NCBI GenBank assembly: GCA_018136815.1
Contig: CM030935.1
Coordinates: 6,108,935-6,172,934, forward strand
DNA length: 64,000 bases
Direction: 5' to 3'
Origin: Isochrysis galbana
Lineage: Eukaryota; Haptophyta; Isochrysidales; Isochrysidaceae
Position 1 is the first letter of the stretch. Every line of letters begins with the position of its first letter. This document shows, piece after piece, positions 53,961-63,325 of the stretch. Below the pieces are notes generated by a model. The model searched no databases, had not been told where the DNA came from, and saw only the letters and a program-made list of their open reading frames with translations. A program made the position numbers and the translations under genes.

Positions 53961-54812
53961 GTCGGCGTTGGACGTGGACGGTCAAGTGTCGGGACTCGGG
54001 AGAGAGAGCGTGGAAATTCAAATCGCAGCGGCGGCGGCGCGGGCGCTCGGGGGCAGGGAGCGACGGCAGGCAGTGAGAGAGTTGGTTACGAGTACTCGTT
54101 TACTCGGAAAAGGAAAAGGAAAAGAAAAGAGTATCTCAGGGCCTTAAAACGCCCTTGCCCTTGGTACTGTATTCTGTTCAACTCCCTTCAGACTCTACTC
54201 CTACTCTTACGCATAAGACCCCCGAGAGAAATTTGGGGCCCGAAAAGGTCCGATTTCACAGTGAAGGAGGTGCGGGGCTATCGTCTATCGTTGTCGCGTT
54301 GTCGTTGTCGCATCCGAGATCCGCGATCCGCGAGTCGCGAGTCGACACCGTCGTATTCTCTGTATTCTCTATCCTGTATTCCGTATTGTATACGATGATG
54401 GCCATCAATGATGGGGTTGACTTCTACCTCCTAGAGTCGTTTGGCCTTTAAGATCTCGTTGTAAGCCGTCCTCTTCTTCTACTTTCACTTTCTTCAGAAG
54501 TCGCATTCATGCTCTACGGCTACGGCTTTCTTTAATGCTAATGTTCGGTGATTGTCTTCCATCTTCTGTCTCACTCGCGGTCAAAAGCTCCACGTGGACG
54601 CCTGGAGCCTTGGGGCTGTGGAGTGCCCTCCCTATCCGCATCCGCGATCAGGAGAGTTGACGAGTTGGAAGTTGCCACATAGAGCTATCCAACATCCAAC
54701 TGGCGACTGAGAGGAGGAAGGGTTTACGGCGGACGGGCGGAGCGCGAGCTCCGCCCCCCTTGATTTTTTTTTGAGATAACCGGCCTTCCCGACGGCCGAC
54801 GACGCGCCGAAG
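53961..54812. promoter_or_regulatory. Divergent intergenic region between importin alpha and EgtD-like gene
   Basis: It must contain both promoters. It contains an A/G run (54106-54130, GGAAAA repeated), a cluster of TCGTTGTCG and CGCGAGTCG words at 54293-54350, and a T9 run at about 54765. No TATA box or gene is apparent. It lacks the long CT leader seen before other genes. Confidence 0.4.
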
Positions 54813-55946
54813 ATGGCTGTGCGCGTGCGCACGTTGGCGAGGGCCAGCCGCGCCCTGAGCCTTAATCGGCCGCTAGATGTGGGCTGGATCGAGTGCGCCC
54901 TGCCGCATGCGCAGCGAGGCAGTCTACTCAAAGGTCTCCTCGACGAGGTGCCGCATATCCACCAGAGCTACTTGTACGACGCACGCGGCGTTGAGCTGTA
55001 TGACAAGATCCTTCAGCAGCCAGAGTATTACCTGCCAGCGGCGGAGGATCGGCTACTGCGATCTCGGCTGCGCGAAATTGCCTGCGACCCACGCCTCGCC
55101 GACTGCGACGTTGCCGCGGCTGTCGTTGAGCTCGGTTCTGGCGATGGGCACCGCACACTTCCCCTCATCGAGCAGATTGCCGAACTCTCCACCAGCCCTA
55201 TCCTCTATGCGCCCGCAGACATTAGCAAAGAGTCCCTGCATGCCAACCTCCGCCAGTTCTCAATATCGGAACGCCTAGGCCGGTCGAAACAAGACCAGTG
55301 CGTTCCTATTCTTGGAATGCACGAGGAGGCGATTGCTGCAGCTGGGGCTCATTTTGGGGCTGAGCGAACCTTGACCTTCTTGTTCATGGGGTCGTCGCTC
55401 GGGAACCTGTACGACCATGAAATCATCGATCTCTTCAGCTGTGTTCGTGACCAACTAATCAGCCCCTTAGCTGGCGCAGACTCTTCCACGGGTCGCTTCA
55501 TTCTGGGTGTAGATTTACCTCATGGGGAACACAAGACCATTGATCGACTACAAACTGCATACAACGACCCTGCGGGTTGGACTGCAGCATTCACTCTCAA
55601 TGCTTTATCGCACTTGAACTCTATAGCTGGCACAGACTTTGTCCAATCGGGGTGGCGTCACGTTGCCGAATATGACATACCAACCACCTCGGTCATCACC
55701 CATGTGGAGGCACTCGCTCCACAAGTAGTGACGATTCCTTCAGGGGAAGGGTCAGATAGAATTGAGCTACGGCGATTCTCCACAGGGGATCGCATCTTCG
55801 TTGAGCAGTCGCGCAAGTTCAGTGAGCAGTCCATCAGAAGGCTTGCTGGGGCAGCGGGAATGCGCGTGGAACGGTATTGGGCGTCTGAGGACTACTTGAT
55901 TTGTGAACTTGTGGTGGCGGCGCCGACACCGGCAGCAGCCTTGTGA
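54813..55946 (+). CDS. egtD: EgtD-like L-histidine N-alpha-methyltransferase, stand-alone
   Basis: A single-exon 377-residue product. EgtD trimethylates the amino group of histidine using SAM, giving hercynine, the first step to ergothioneine. Family blocks appear in order: YLYDARGVELYDKILQQPEY and LPAAEDRLL (the histidine-binding N-terminal part), VVELGSGDGHRTLPLI (SAM motif I, about residues 103-118), FLFMGSSLGNLYDHE, ILGVDLPHGE, and AYNDPAGWTAAFTLNALSHL, which is highly diagnostic. The first 20 residues (Arg/Ala-rich, no acids) could be an organelle targeting peptide. Fungal Egt1 fuses this domain to an EgtB sulfoxide synthase; here it stands alone and no EgtB is in the window. A related family member with another amine substrate cannot be excluded. 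Confidence 0.85.
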   Translation: MAVRVRTLARASRALSLNRPLDVGWIECALPHAQRGSLLKGLLDEVPHIHQSYLYDARGVELYDKILQQPEYYLPAAEDRLLRSRLREIACDPRLADCDVAAAVVELGSGDGHRTLPLIEQIAELSTSPILYAPADISKESLHANLRQFSISERLGRSKQDQCVPILGMHEEAIAAAGAHFGAERTLTFLFMGSSLGNLYDHEIIDLFSCVRDQLISPLAGADSSTGRFILGVDLPHGEHKTIDRLQTAYNDPAGWTAAFTLNALSHLNSIAGTDFVQSGWRHVAEYDIPTTSVITHVEALAPQVVTIPSGEGSDRIELRRFSTGDRIFVEQSRKFSEQSIRRLAGAAGMRVERYWASEDYLICELVVAAPTPAAAL

Positions 55947-56891
55947 GTGAATGCAATTGCATGCTGATGCTAAGTGAGACCATCGCTAGGGCGGTCGTAC
56001 GCGAAAAATAAAACCACTTTTTGACCATGAGGGGTGTGTGGAGGGGAGCCTGGGACCCCCCTAGGGGGGGGGCTGAGACCCACCTGCCGTTCGGCCATCC
56101 TGGGACCTGGCGAGGAAATGGTGCATTCAATGGTCAATGGTGCGCGGCGAGCGTCCTCCTTTGCCCCAATTTTCCCACGCTTGACGCGATACCGGCGGGG
56201 AGCTTCGGGTCGGTCCCCGGGGCTCCGCGCCGAAATGAAGTAACGGCCGCCCGCCGAACCGGTCGGATCGCATCTCCGATCGCCCGATGGCGACCGGTGG
56301 CCCCCCAACACTTTGGCGTGAGGTAGCGAGTGCGGCGAGCAGCCGGTCCACGGCCGCAAAGGCGGTGGCGGGCACCGCCGGCGCACCTCCGACCGCCGCC
56401 GCTGCCTCCCCACGCAGTAGGCGGCCCACGCGTGCACAAGGAGTAGCACGGTCCCATCGCGCCGCCCGTGTAGCGGCAGCAGCGCAGCGCGCGCAGCAGC
56501 AGGTGCAGCGGTGCAGCCGCGCAAGCTCCAAGTTGGCCATGGTGCCCGTGCCGAAGAGCAACTCCCCACTTGCCACTTGGCCGTGCAGCTCCTCGTGCGC
56601 GCGCACGCGCGGCACGTAGCATTCAGTGGGTGCGTGAGTGCGTGGGTGCGTGGGTGCACAGTAGTACACAGCACCGGCAGTGTGGTGTTAACCCGTTGCT
56701 GGTACCAACACTTGCAGATTGAGGTGTTAACGCATGTGCCACACCTAGCCAATGGAGGTGTTAACGCAAAGTGGGTCAACACCGGGTAAACGTGAACCCA
56801 TACGCCCTGGGTGGCCGACGGGTGGGCCCCTAGCGGAGATGCCATCCGAGGGGTACTCCCGGCGGGCGGCCTGCGCCTCCTGCACGCCTTG
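55947..56891. other. Intergenic, no gene supported
   Basis: GC-rich with several long but domain-free frames on both strands. CCCCCCTAGGGGGGG at 56057-56071 is a near-perfect palindrome. GGTGTTAAC occurs three times (about 56682, 56731 and 56756), twice within GGAGGTGTTAACGCA-like context. No RNA gene was recognised. Confidence 0.4.
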
Positions 56892-57730
56892 TGTCGAGTC
56901 GAGCGCTACCGGAGGGCTCTGAGCCACTCCCACTCCGTCGCGAGCGGCACCGTGACGAATTGTGATGGCCCATAGGGCCTGACTGAGGGCAATGAGGAAG
57001 GTGGCAAGCCGGCGGCAGGCGCGGCTGAGGAGATGACTGCGGAGACGATGACGGGCTGAAGCCCGTCAGCAGAGGAAGGCGGGCAGGCGGGCTTGGGCGA
57101 GGGCGAGGACGGCGGCGAGAACGGCATCGAGCGAGCGGCGAGAGGCGAGGGTGAGTAAGAGGAGGGCTGTGATGGCAGGGGCTGGCGAGGCGAGGCGAGA
57201 CTGTAGGGTATGAGTGTTACGAGAGCGAGAGCGACGAGAGCGAGAGCGACGGATGAAGACTGACGACAGGACGACGGACAACGACACCCAGGAAAACACC
57301 CCGACTCTCGCCCCACGACTTTCTCACATAACTCGACTGAAATCAAACCAAAACACTCCGGCCAGACGACGACGGACGACGATCAGAAGGCGATCTGTCG
57401 GCGATCCCGTCTGGAAGGGGAATCGCACCATAACGGAAACGAGGGGCAATCCTGCCGCACAGGATTCCAAGAGACCTATCGAATAAGACGAAAGAAGCGC
57501 AATGTGCCTAAGGGGGAGATGCGAAGAGATTGCAAATTAAACCTGATTGCAATCACTGAAGTTGATAGAGAGAAACGCGGAGAAGATAGCGAATTAAACC
57601 TATTTGCGAGGCGCCTAGCTAGGAGGAAGAAAGGTGGGAAACTTCCCTTCTCTTCGAGAGTAAGCGAGAGGGCGCTCCACAACCCAAGATCCTATGCGTC
57701 CAAGCGAAGCTTTTGACCGAGAACGAGAAC
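56892..57730 (-). mobile_element. Diverged LTR related to the chromovirus, containing R1 (fossil)
   Basis: Read on the minus strand, it ends with CTCAGAGCCCTCCGG, GTAGC and GCTCGACTCGACA (56892-56927), the same terminus as the large element's LTR, preceded by GCCGCTCGCGACGGAGTGG. Upstream, 57500-57600 repeats the LTR words GGTTTAATTTGCAATCTC, and near 57715 CTCGGTCAA matches the LTR's TCTCGGTCAA. R1 (56946-57400) lies in between. It is probably an old solo LTR of a sister family; its 5' edge is not clear. It is broken and older than the 13.9-kb element. Confidence 0.6.
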
Positions 57731-58291
57731 GAGTGAATTATACGAGCCGCGGGTGAGGTTTGGTACTGATGGAGTGTTGAGAACGAGGGACGAGAACGGG
57801 AACGAGAACGAGAGCGAGAGCGGCGAGCGACGAACGACAGGCGACAGACGGATACAGTCCGACGGACTGATGCAACGGCACCACACTCACATCAACACTC
57901 TCCACACTTACGTATCTTTATATCTTTATCACGGCACGCACAGAGACCTGCTGATAGACCGAACGAGGAAAAGAATGGGACGAACCGATGGGGCGATAGT
58001 TACGCACAGGAATAAGAAAGGAATCTTTTGAAAACCCAGATGAGAATTGATGAAGGCCGAAGTAAAACAACGAGTCCGCGGCCGCGTGTGCGGTGAGAAT
58101 TTTTAATAATTTTTGCAAATTTTGTTTTTGTTTGCCATGATGGTGAGTGATTGTGTTCTTGACGCACAGGAGTCATGGCATCTTCCATAGATGCGTTGCA
58201 ATTTACAAAAGAAGGATGCATATAGTAGGAAGGCTGCACACATCGATCAAGGGCGTTGATTAACCATCAAAGATTCACAATCAAGTCAAGC
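57731..58291. other. Intergenic with inverted dispersed motif
   Basis: The start (57720-57840) is rich in GAACGAGAACG words. At 58080-58106 the minus strand reads AAAAATTCTCACCGCACACG and then CGGC, matching the motif at 4787-4815 and 61052-61076. No gene is supported. Confidence 0.4.
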
Positions 58292-59188
58292 TCACACCCA
58301 ATCTGGTTCCTCTCGCTCCAAATACTCGCCGAGCTGAGTGAGACCGAGATCACCACTGGGCAAGCGAATGATGCGGGACTGATAGGTGCCGATTGTCTCA
58401 GCTATTGCCTTCCACTCGCTCAGCTTGTCTGTCCCAAACGTGAAGCAGAGGTACACATTGGGATCATCCAAGGCCTCTCCCAACTCTGTGGAGTGCCAGA
58501 ATCCCGAGCCAAAGATGATGGCACGTCCGGGACGATACACGTATCGATCGAACGACGACTCCGGAGGAAGGTAGTCGAGCTCTGACACGTCGGAAGGCCG
58601 TCCGGTCCTTGCGTAAGTTAGCTGAAATTGAGATGGATCGTAACCGTCGAGTGGAGTGATGAGAGTGAGCGCGTTGATCCCAGCCTCTCGGACATAGTCG
58701 CAGTGCAACTTCAGGCGGCTGCACTTTGAACGCACAACGTAAAATGCAGAATACATGCGTATCTGATCGGATTGCTGAATGACCGGCCCAAACGCCTCTG
58801 GTAACTGCAATCTGCGGAAGATGGCCTCAAACCGATCCAACGTCTGCGCATCATCACATGAGACCCAGCAAATGTCGGAGCCCCAGCCCGGCGGTCTCAT
58901 CACGAAAAAGTGGCCGATCTCTGTGCGCAGGGCGTGACGCCGCCGTCCCTCCTCGCTCGAGCTGAGCTGCGCCAAGGGCTGGCGGATGGACAGCTCGAAG
59001 ATGTCGCGTACCTGCGCCACGCCCTCCAGACAGATCGGTACCTCCCACACGTTGCATGCGCCAAGTCTCGGGTTGAAGTAAGCCCCGAGCTGCGGCTCCC
59101 ACACGACATCGGTGTCGACCGCCTGCTTGAGCACCGCGCCGATCACGCAGCGCGCGGGAAACGAGAGGTGGCGGCGCACAGCCACCAT
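58292..59188 (-). CDS. Putative 2-oxoglutarate/Fe(II)-dependent oxygenase-like protein
   Basis: The ATG at 59188 gives 298 residues in one exon; the frame is open upstream but only into Gly/Glu low-complexity sequence. The central LKLHCDYVREAG (His about 162, Asp about 164) and the distal YRPGRAIIFGSGFWHSTEL (His about 233) fit the H-x-D...H iron triad of a double-stranded beta-helix oxygenase. No firm R-x-S 2OG-binding pair could be assigned. The N-terminal half (EPQLGAYFNPRLGACNVWEV) is unfamiliar, and the protein may be an aspartyl/prolyl-hydroxylase-like enzyme or a catalytically altered relative. It lacks a signal peptide. It is divergent from the methyltransferase gene at 59746. Confidence 0.5.
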   Translation of the reverse strand: MVAVRRHLSFPARCVIGAVLKQAVDTDVVWEPQLGAYFNPRLGACNVWEVPICLEGVAQVRDIFELSIRQPLAQLSSSEEGRRRHALRTEIGHFFVMRPPGWGSDICWVSCDDAQTLDRFEAIFRRLQLPEAFGPVIQQSDQIRMYSAFYVVRSKCSRLKLHCDYVREAGINALTLITPLDGYDPSQFQLTYARTGRPSDVSELDYLPPESSFDRYVYRPGRAIIFGSGFWHSTELGEALDDPNVYLCFTFGTDKLSEWKAIAETIGTYQSRIIRLPSGDLGLTQLGEYLEREEPDWV

Positions 59189-59483
59189 GGAGCCCTCCTC
59201 CTCCCCCTCCCCTCCCCCTCCCCCCCCCTCTCCCACGACCTAACCTCTCAGCTCCTCCTCTGTATCCAATATTCCCTCTGTTTCCCCTTTTCTCATCTCC
59301 TTTTTCGGCCTTCTCTCCCACGTCTCTCAATTCCTTCGTTCGTCCCCTCTACACGTACATACATACCTCTCCTCGCTCTCTTCTTTCTGTCCTCTCTGTC
59401 TCTCCCCCATCATCGCTCTCTCTCTTCCCCGGTCTCTCTCTTCTCTCCGACGCTCTCCCCCTCTCCCCGCTCTCTCCTCCCCT

Positions 59484-59523
<40 letters not shown>

Positions 59524-59745
59524 TTCTCTCCTCTCTCCGCGTTCTCACCTCTCCGCTCTTTTCTCTCTCTCCTCCTCCCTCCTCCCTCCTCCTCCTCCCT
59601 CCTCTCTCTCTCCCGCACGGCCTCCCCCCTTCCTCTCCTTCACAGCTGCCCTCCACCTCCCCCACGTGCCTCCTTCCTCTCCTCTCCCTTCTGCGTCGCT
59701 TACGCTCCGTCCTCGCTCCCCGATCCGCCACACGCTCGGCGAGGG
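59189..59745 (+). promoter_or_regulatory. Divergent promoter region with CT-rich leader
   Basis: 557 bp between two divergent start codons. From 59195 to 59640 the plus strand is almost all C and T, including CTCCGCTCTC repeats (59488-59545). In the sense of the downstream methyltransferase it is a pyrimidine leader, as for the other plus-strand genes. Confidence 0.6.
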
Positions 59746-60705
59746 ATGATCGGCCCTCGTCAGCTGGCCGCTCTTGCTGCCACGCTGCTCCTCCTGCTGC
59801 TGGTCAGCCGCCGCTTGGGCTCAGCCAAGGTTGGGCCGACGAGTATCGTACCTGCTGACACCGACTCTACTGAGCCACAATTCGAGCCAGTGTGCGCTGT
59901 CGATTGGAAGCGATCCACGTGCATGAAAGGCAACTCAGTTACTTCTTGCCCCAAGAAGCCGCACGCTGGAGCCACACCCGGAGGGACAGGTGTGTGCATG
60001 CTGGCGTAGATTCGCCTTTTGCGTTGTGTACGCCGACCAGTTTCATTTCGTTACGTCCCTACGGCTACCTCTCTCACCCTCGTGTTTTGCTGCGGTGGTG
60101 TCGCAGGAGCATGGGAGTTGACTGATAACTACGTCTACTTCCTAGACCGTGGGCTCTTGGATGCGATGGTGGATCTCATAGATGGTGGGGACGTGCTGGA
60201 ATTTGGCGCGGGAAAGGGGTGCTACACGGCTGCCTTTCGGAGGAAAGGTGTTTCGGTTCGTGCATTCGATGGATCGCCTCAGGTCGCGTCGCTCACTCGC
60301 GGATTGGTACAAAGCTCAGATTTGACTTCACCCTTAAGGCTAGGCCGGGCCGATTGGGTAGTGTGCTTGGAAGTCGCGGAACACATTCCACGGGAGCATG
60401 AAGAGACGCTCTTGCAAAACTTGCTCTCTCACGCACGAAAAGGACTGGTGCTGTCTTGGTCGAACGAGGAAGGAGGCAATGGACACGTGAACCTACGGTC
60501 CAACGAGTGGGTTGTGCAGGAATTGCGCAAGCGAGGCTTCGAGCACGACCCTGTTGCTCAAAAGCAGCTGCGCAAGGCCATATCTTCGATCCATTGGTAT
60601 GCCCAGACTGTCCTTGTATTCCGTCGGGTGCGCGATAGTGTGGGCAGAGAACATGGGCGTCGACGCGCATCGCGCTTTGGTGGCCAGGGCAGGTTATTGG
60701 CGTGA
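59746..60705 (+). CDS. Membrane-anchored class I SAM methyltransferase, two exons
   Basis: Exons 59746-59989 and 60107-60705 join in phase 1 over a 117-bp GT-AG intron, giving 280 residues. An N-terminal hydrophobic helix (LAALAATLLLLLLVSRRLG, about residues 7-25) acts as signal anchor. A short Cys-containing stem follows, then the catalytic domain: VLEFGAGKGCYTAAFRRKG (motif I, about 110-128), VRAFDGSP (acidic end of strand 2), ADWVVCLEVAEHIPREHE (motif IV-like) and VLSWSNEEGGNGHVNLRS. The domain resembles methyltransferase-23-type enzymes found in the secretory pathway of algae; a glycan or small-molecule hydroxyl is a plausible target, but this is inference. The C-terminus is Arg/Gly-rich. 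Confidence 0.83.
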
Positions 60706-61019
60706 CCAACGACGTGCATTTACCCTACATTTAGTTTCTTTCGCCGCTGCACAATTGGATTGATGTCTCTACGGATCTGTGAGTAGCAAGGGTAGGCGAT
60801 GCCAGGCTATGATTGGGGTTGTGCAAGTGGGTGGTGAGATGTAACATTGTCCGTGGGAATCGGAATCGGAATCGTGGGAGGCATGAGGACGGCGAAGGTT
60901 CACTAGGGACAAGAGCACACGGGGGAGCGGCTGAGGCTGTGGGACAAGCCTCGGCCGTCGGAGAGTCGTGCGGCACGGCGAAAGAGGCGGACATCGATCG
61001 GCACGGAGGAAACGCGCGA
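60706..61019. other. Intergenic, no gene supported
   Basis: 3' flank of the methyltransferase gene. It includes GGAATCGGAATCGGAATCG (three GGAATC units, 60858-60875). Nothing else is recognisable. Confidence 0.4.
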
Positions 61020-61816
61020 GCGGAGACATTGTGCGACAAAAAAAAACCTTTTAATATTCTTACCGCACTCGCGGCGAATGGAACCACTACCCACTACAAG
61101 TAGCACGTAGCATACTCTCTACACCTCCATTCCCCGGCCCTTCTCCCCCCGCCATCAGGCGGCTCCCCCCGTACACTACTAGGGGGATTGGGGTGGAGGG
61201 CTTAGATATGGTCCGGTGGCCCGCGCCACCCCCCGGTGATCTTTCCCCCCCTTCCTCCTGTGTCTCCGAGTGGGCGGCCCACTCTGTCTCGTCTTATCCT
61301 GTAAACAGGCGCGAGACTTACCGATTTTCCGGTGGGCGGAGCTCTCGCTCGCGCCCACCCCCTTTTCCGCGCTCTCTCTCCCCTCTCCTGCGGCACGCGC
61401 GATGGCGCGCCTGCGGCAGGCCTCCAGCTGCCCTCTGGCGGCCCCTGGAGGCTCCTGGAGGCCAGCTCAGGGGGCAGAGGAGGCTGGGGCTGGGCCCTGG
61501 CCTCCCCTGCCTCTCCCTCGCTGGCGCTCCCGAGCCTCTGGGGCCCCCAGTCTGCACCTGTCTGCCTGTCGACCAGGGGGGGAGGGGGGGTTGGAGCAAT
61601 GGGCTGGTCACGAGGGGCCAGGATGGGCGAATGGGGCGAGCCTGTGGGGAAGGGAGTGGGTCAGTAGGGCAGTGGCCTCCTGGCAAGCCATCACGCATGC
61701 CAGGAGGATGGGTGGTTCCTCCCCCATGGCAGGGGAGGAGTGGAGAGAGGGGGAGGCTCGTGCCCCCCCATGGGTCAACCAAGTATAAACTTAGTTGCGG
61801 AGACATTGTGCGACAA
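61020..61816 (+). mobile_element. 757-bp insertion flanked by a 20-bp target-site duplication
   Basis: GCGGAGACATTGTGCGACAA occurs at 61020-61039 and again, identically, at 61797-61816. The inserted 61040-61796 begins with an A run and the AATATTCTTACCGC motif, is G/C-rich inside, and ends CAACCAAGTATAAACTTAGTT. The end matches those at 41187 and 46726. A long, exact target duplication and a shared 3' end with differing upstream sequence are what non-LTR retroposition gives. No reverse transcriptase is encoded, so it would be a SINE-like or truncated LINE copy. Frames inside lack domains. Confidence 0.7.
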
Positions 61817-62085
61817 GGAAGCTACACGGGGCCGTAGGCCGTAGCCGTAGGGCGAAAAACAATCGCTAGCATAAAACATCTGTAGCGTTAGTATCACTAC
61901 TGCGCCACTAGCCCGGTACTATCACGACACCCCTCAGCGCACCTGCCCGTACGCCTGGACGTGTGTTGACACTATATAGACACATAAGCATGTGCACCCC
62001 TTCGAATCGCTCCCCCCTCGCAGACCCCCGCCGGCTCCCATTACAACCCTCTCCACAAATTACAAATTACAATGGGCAATGGGTG
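61817..62085. other. Short intergenic stretch
   Basis: CCGTAG is repeated three times at 61830-61850. Otherwise nothing is recognisable. Confidence 0.4.
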
Positions 62086-62295
62086 AAAAAGGCGAGAAGC
62101 GTTCAATCATTGTCAATCACCATAACCCACAGATGGAAAAGCGTTCAATCACCCTCACCCTACACATGGAAAAGCGTTCAATCACTATCACCCCCACGCA
62201 TGGAAAAGCGTTCAATCACCATCACACCACACACCACATACGGAAAAGCATTTATCACCCACGTATGGAAAGGCGTTCCATCAATCACCAAAGCC
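62086..62295. repeat. Minisatellite, six degenerate units
   Basis: The unit ATGGAAAAGCGTTCAATCAC recurs about every 30-45 bp (near 62096, 62131, 62166, 62200, 62239 and 62265), separated by CA-rich spacers. The later units are degraded (AAGCATTTATCACC, AGGCGTTCCATCA). Confidence 0.75.
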
Positions 62296-62429
62296 GCGTT
62301 CCGTCGAAAGAGGACCAGACTGTAGTTTTTTTTCTTAGAATGTTATGTTTAGCCGGCGCGAATTCGACGTTTGAAAAAAACAATTCGGTAAACAGGCAAT
62401 ATATAAAATAATAGTAATCTATCGCGGAT

Positions 62430-62790
62430 CGCGGGACCGGTGTGATGAGTTGCACTCACCCAGGTGCACGCCGTGCGTGTATGGCGCGATGTGCATCGGT
62501 TCCCCCCGCGGGGACGCCGTGCGCGCGCCTCTACGGTGCCCCTGCGGTGCCTAAGGCTCATATTCACATAAACAGGCAAAATAACAGAGTTCTCTCACGG
62601 GACAGGTGTGATGAGTTGCAGTCATCCAGGTGCACGCCGTGGGTGCGCATAGCGCGATGTGCCTCGTTTCCCCCCGCGGGGACGCCGTGCGTGCGCATAA
62701 CAACTTTTTCATCTACGGTGCCCCGGTGGTGGCCTAAGGCTTACAATTACATAAACAGGCAAAATAACAGATGTCTCTCACGGGACGCGG
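62430..62790. repeat. Tandem repeat, two units of about 165-180 bp
   Basis: Each unit runs GGTGTGATGAGTTGCA, CAGGTGCACGCCGTG, CCCCGCGGGGACGCCGTG, CTACGGTGCCCC, CTAAGGCT, ACATAAACAGGCAAAATAAC and CTCTCACGGGAC. The first begins near 62438 and the second near 62606; a partial start follows at 62778. CCCCGCGGGG is a self-complementary core in each unit. The long frame over both units is a by-product of the repeat. Confidence 0.8.
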
Positions 62791-62879
62791 CAGGGCGATG
62801 TCGAGCGGGAATCCGGTTAAGGGGAGAGTAATATTAGAAGCGTAGCGGGCATCTTCAAGAATGTTTTATTATTATTCGA

Positions 62880-62956
62880 TTATTGTAAACGGACTATGGA
62901 CATTTGATGGCTCAACTTGAGTCCGTCCCATATTCGACGGAACATGACCGCTCCGA
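62880..62956. repeat. Dispersed repeat R2, copy 2
   Basis: ATTGTAAACGGACTATGGAC and TTTGATGGCTCAACTTGAG through ATTCGACGGAACATGACCG match 41335-41412 on the same strand. The flanks do not match, so the repeat is short or eroded. Confidence 0.65.
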
Positions 62957-63325
62957 TAGAGCTCCAGCGAAAAGTTGTTGCCCCCACATCTCAAACAAGG
63001 CGCTTTCGTTGGAAAGACGTAAATGATATGAGGCGACAGCTCATTGAATACCCAGGGGCGAGGGATCACCTGGACGGCATCGATACACCCGAAACCACCG
63101 ATGCGTGCTGAGGCTGAGGGCCTCTTCTAAGAAGAAACACTAAACAAGTGGCCACCATACACATATTCATGGATCATCCCGTATGTCTTTTCAGCAGCCT
63201 GTTTTCCCTTATGCGTTTGGTGTATCGTACTTCGCGCCCAACAATGCAGACGGCCGCAGCATGCGTACGCACGTCGTACTATCTCCTATATCGAACCATG
63301 TCATCCGGATGTAGCCCGGTGATCT
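62957..63325. other. Intergenic, no gene supported
   Basis: A 64-codon plus-strand frame at 62917-63111 starts inside repeat R2 and has no recognisable domain. The rest is the 3' flank of the minus-strand methyltransferase. Confidence 0.35.

Noticed and set aside
54753-55158. Frames antisense to the EgtD-like gene
   Set aside because: Shadows of a well-supported coding sequence.
61020-61816. Helitron, because of the hairpin-like AAGT-ATAA-ACTT end
   Set aside because: Helitrons make no target duplication, but an exact 20-bp duplication is present.
62086-62295. Regularly spaced repeats resembling a CRISPR array
   Set aside because: Units are degenerate, spacers are low-complexity CA-rich, and the genome is eukaryotic.
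62442-62831. 129-codon frame with internal repeats
   Set aside because: Produced by the tandem repeat; each half is one repeat unit.
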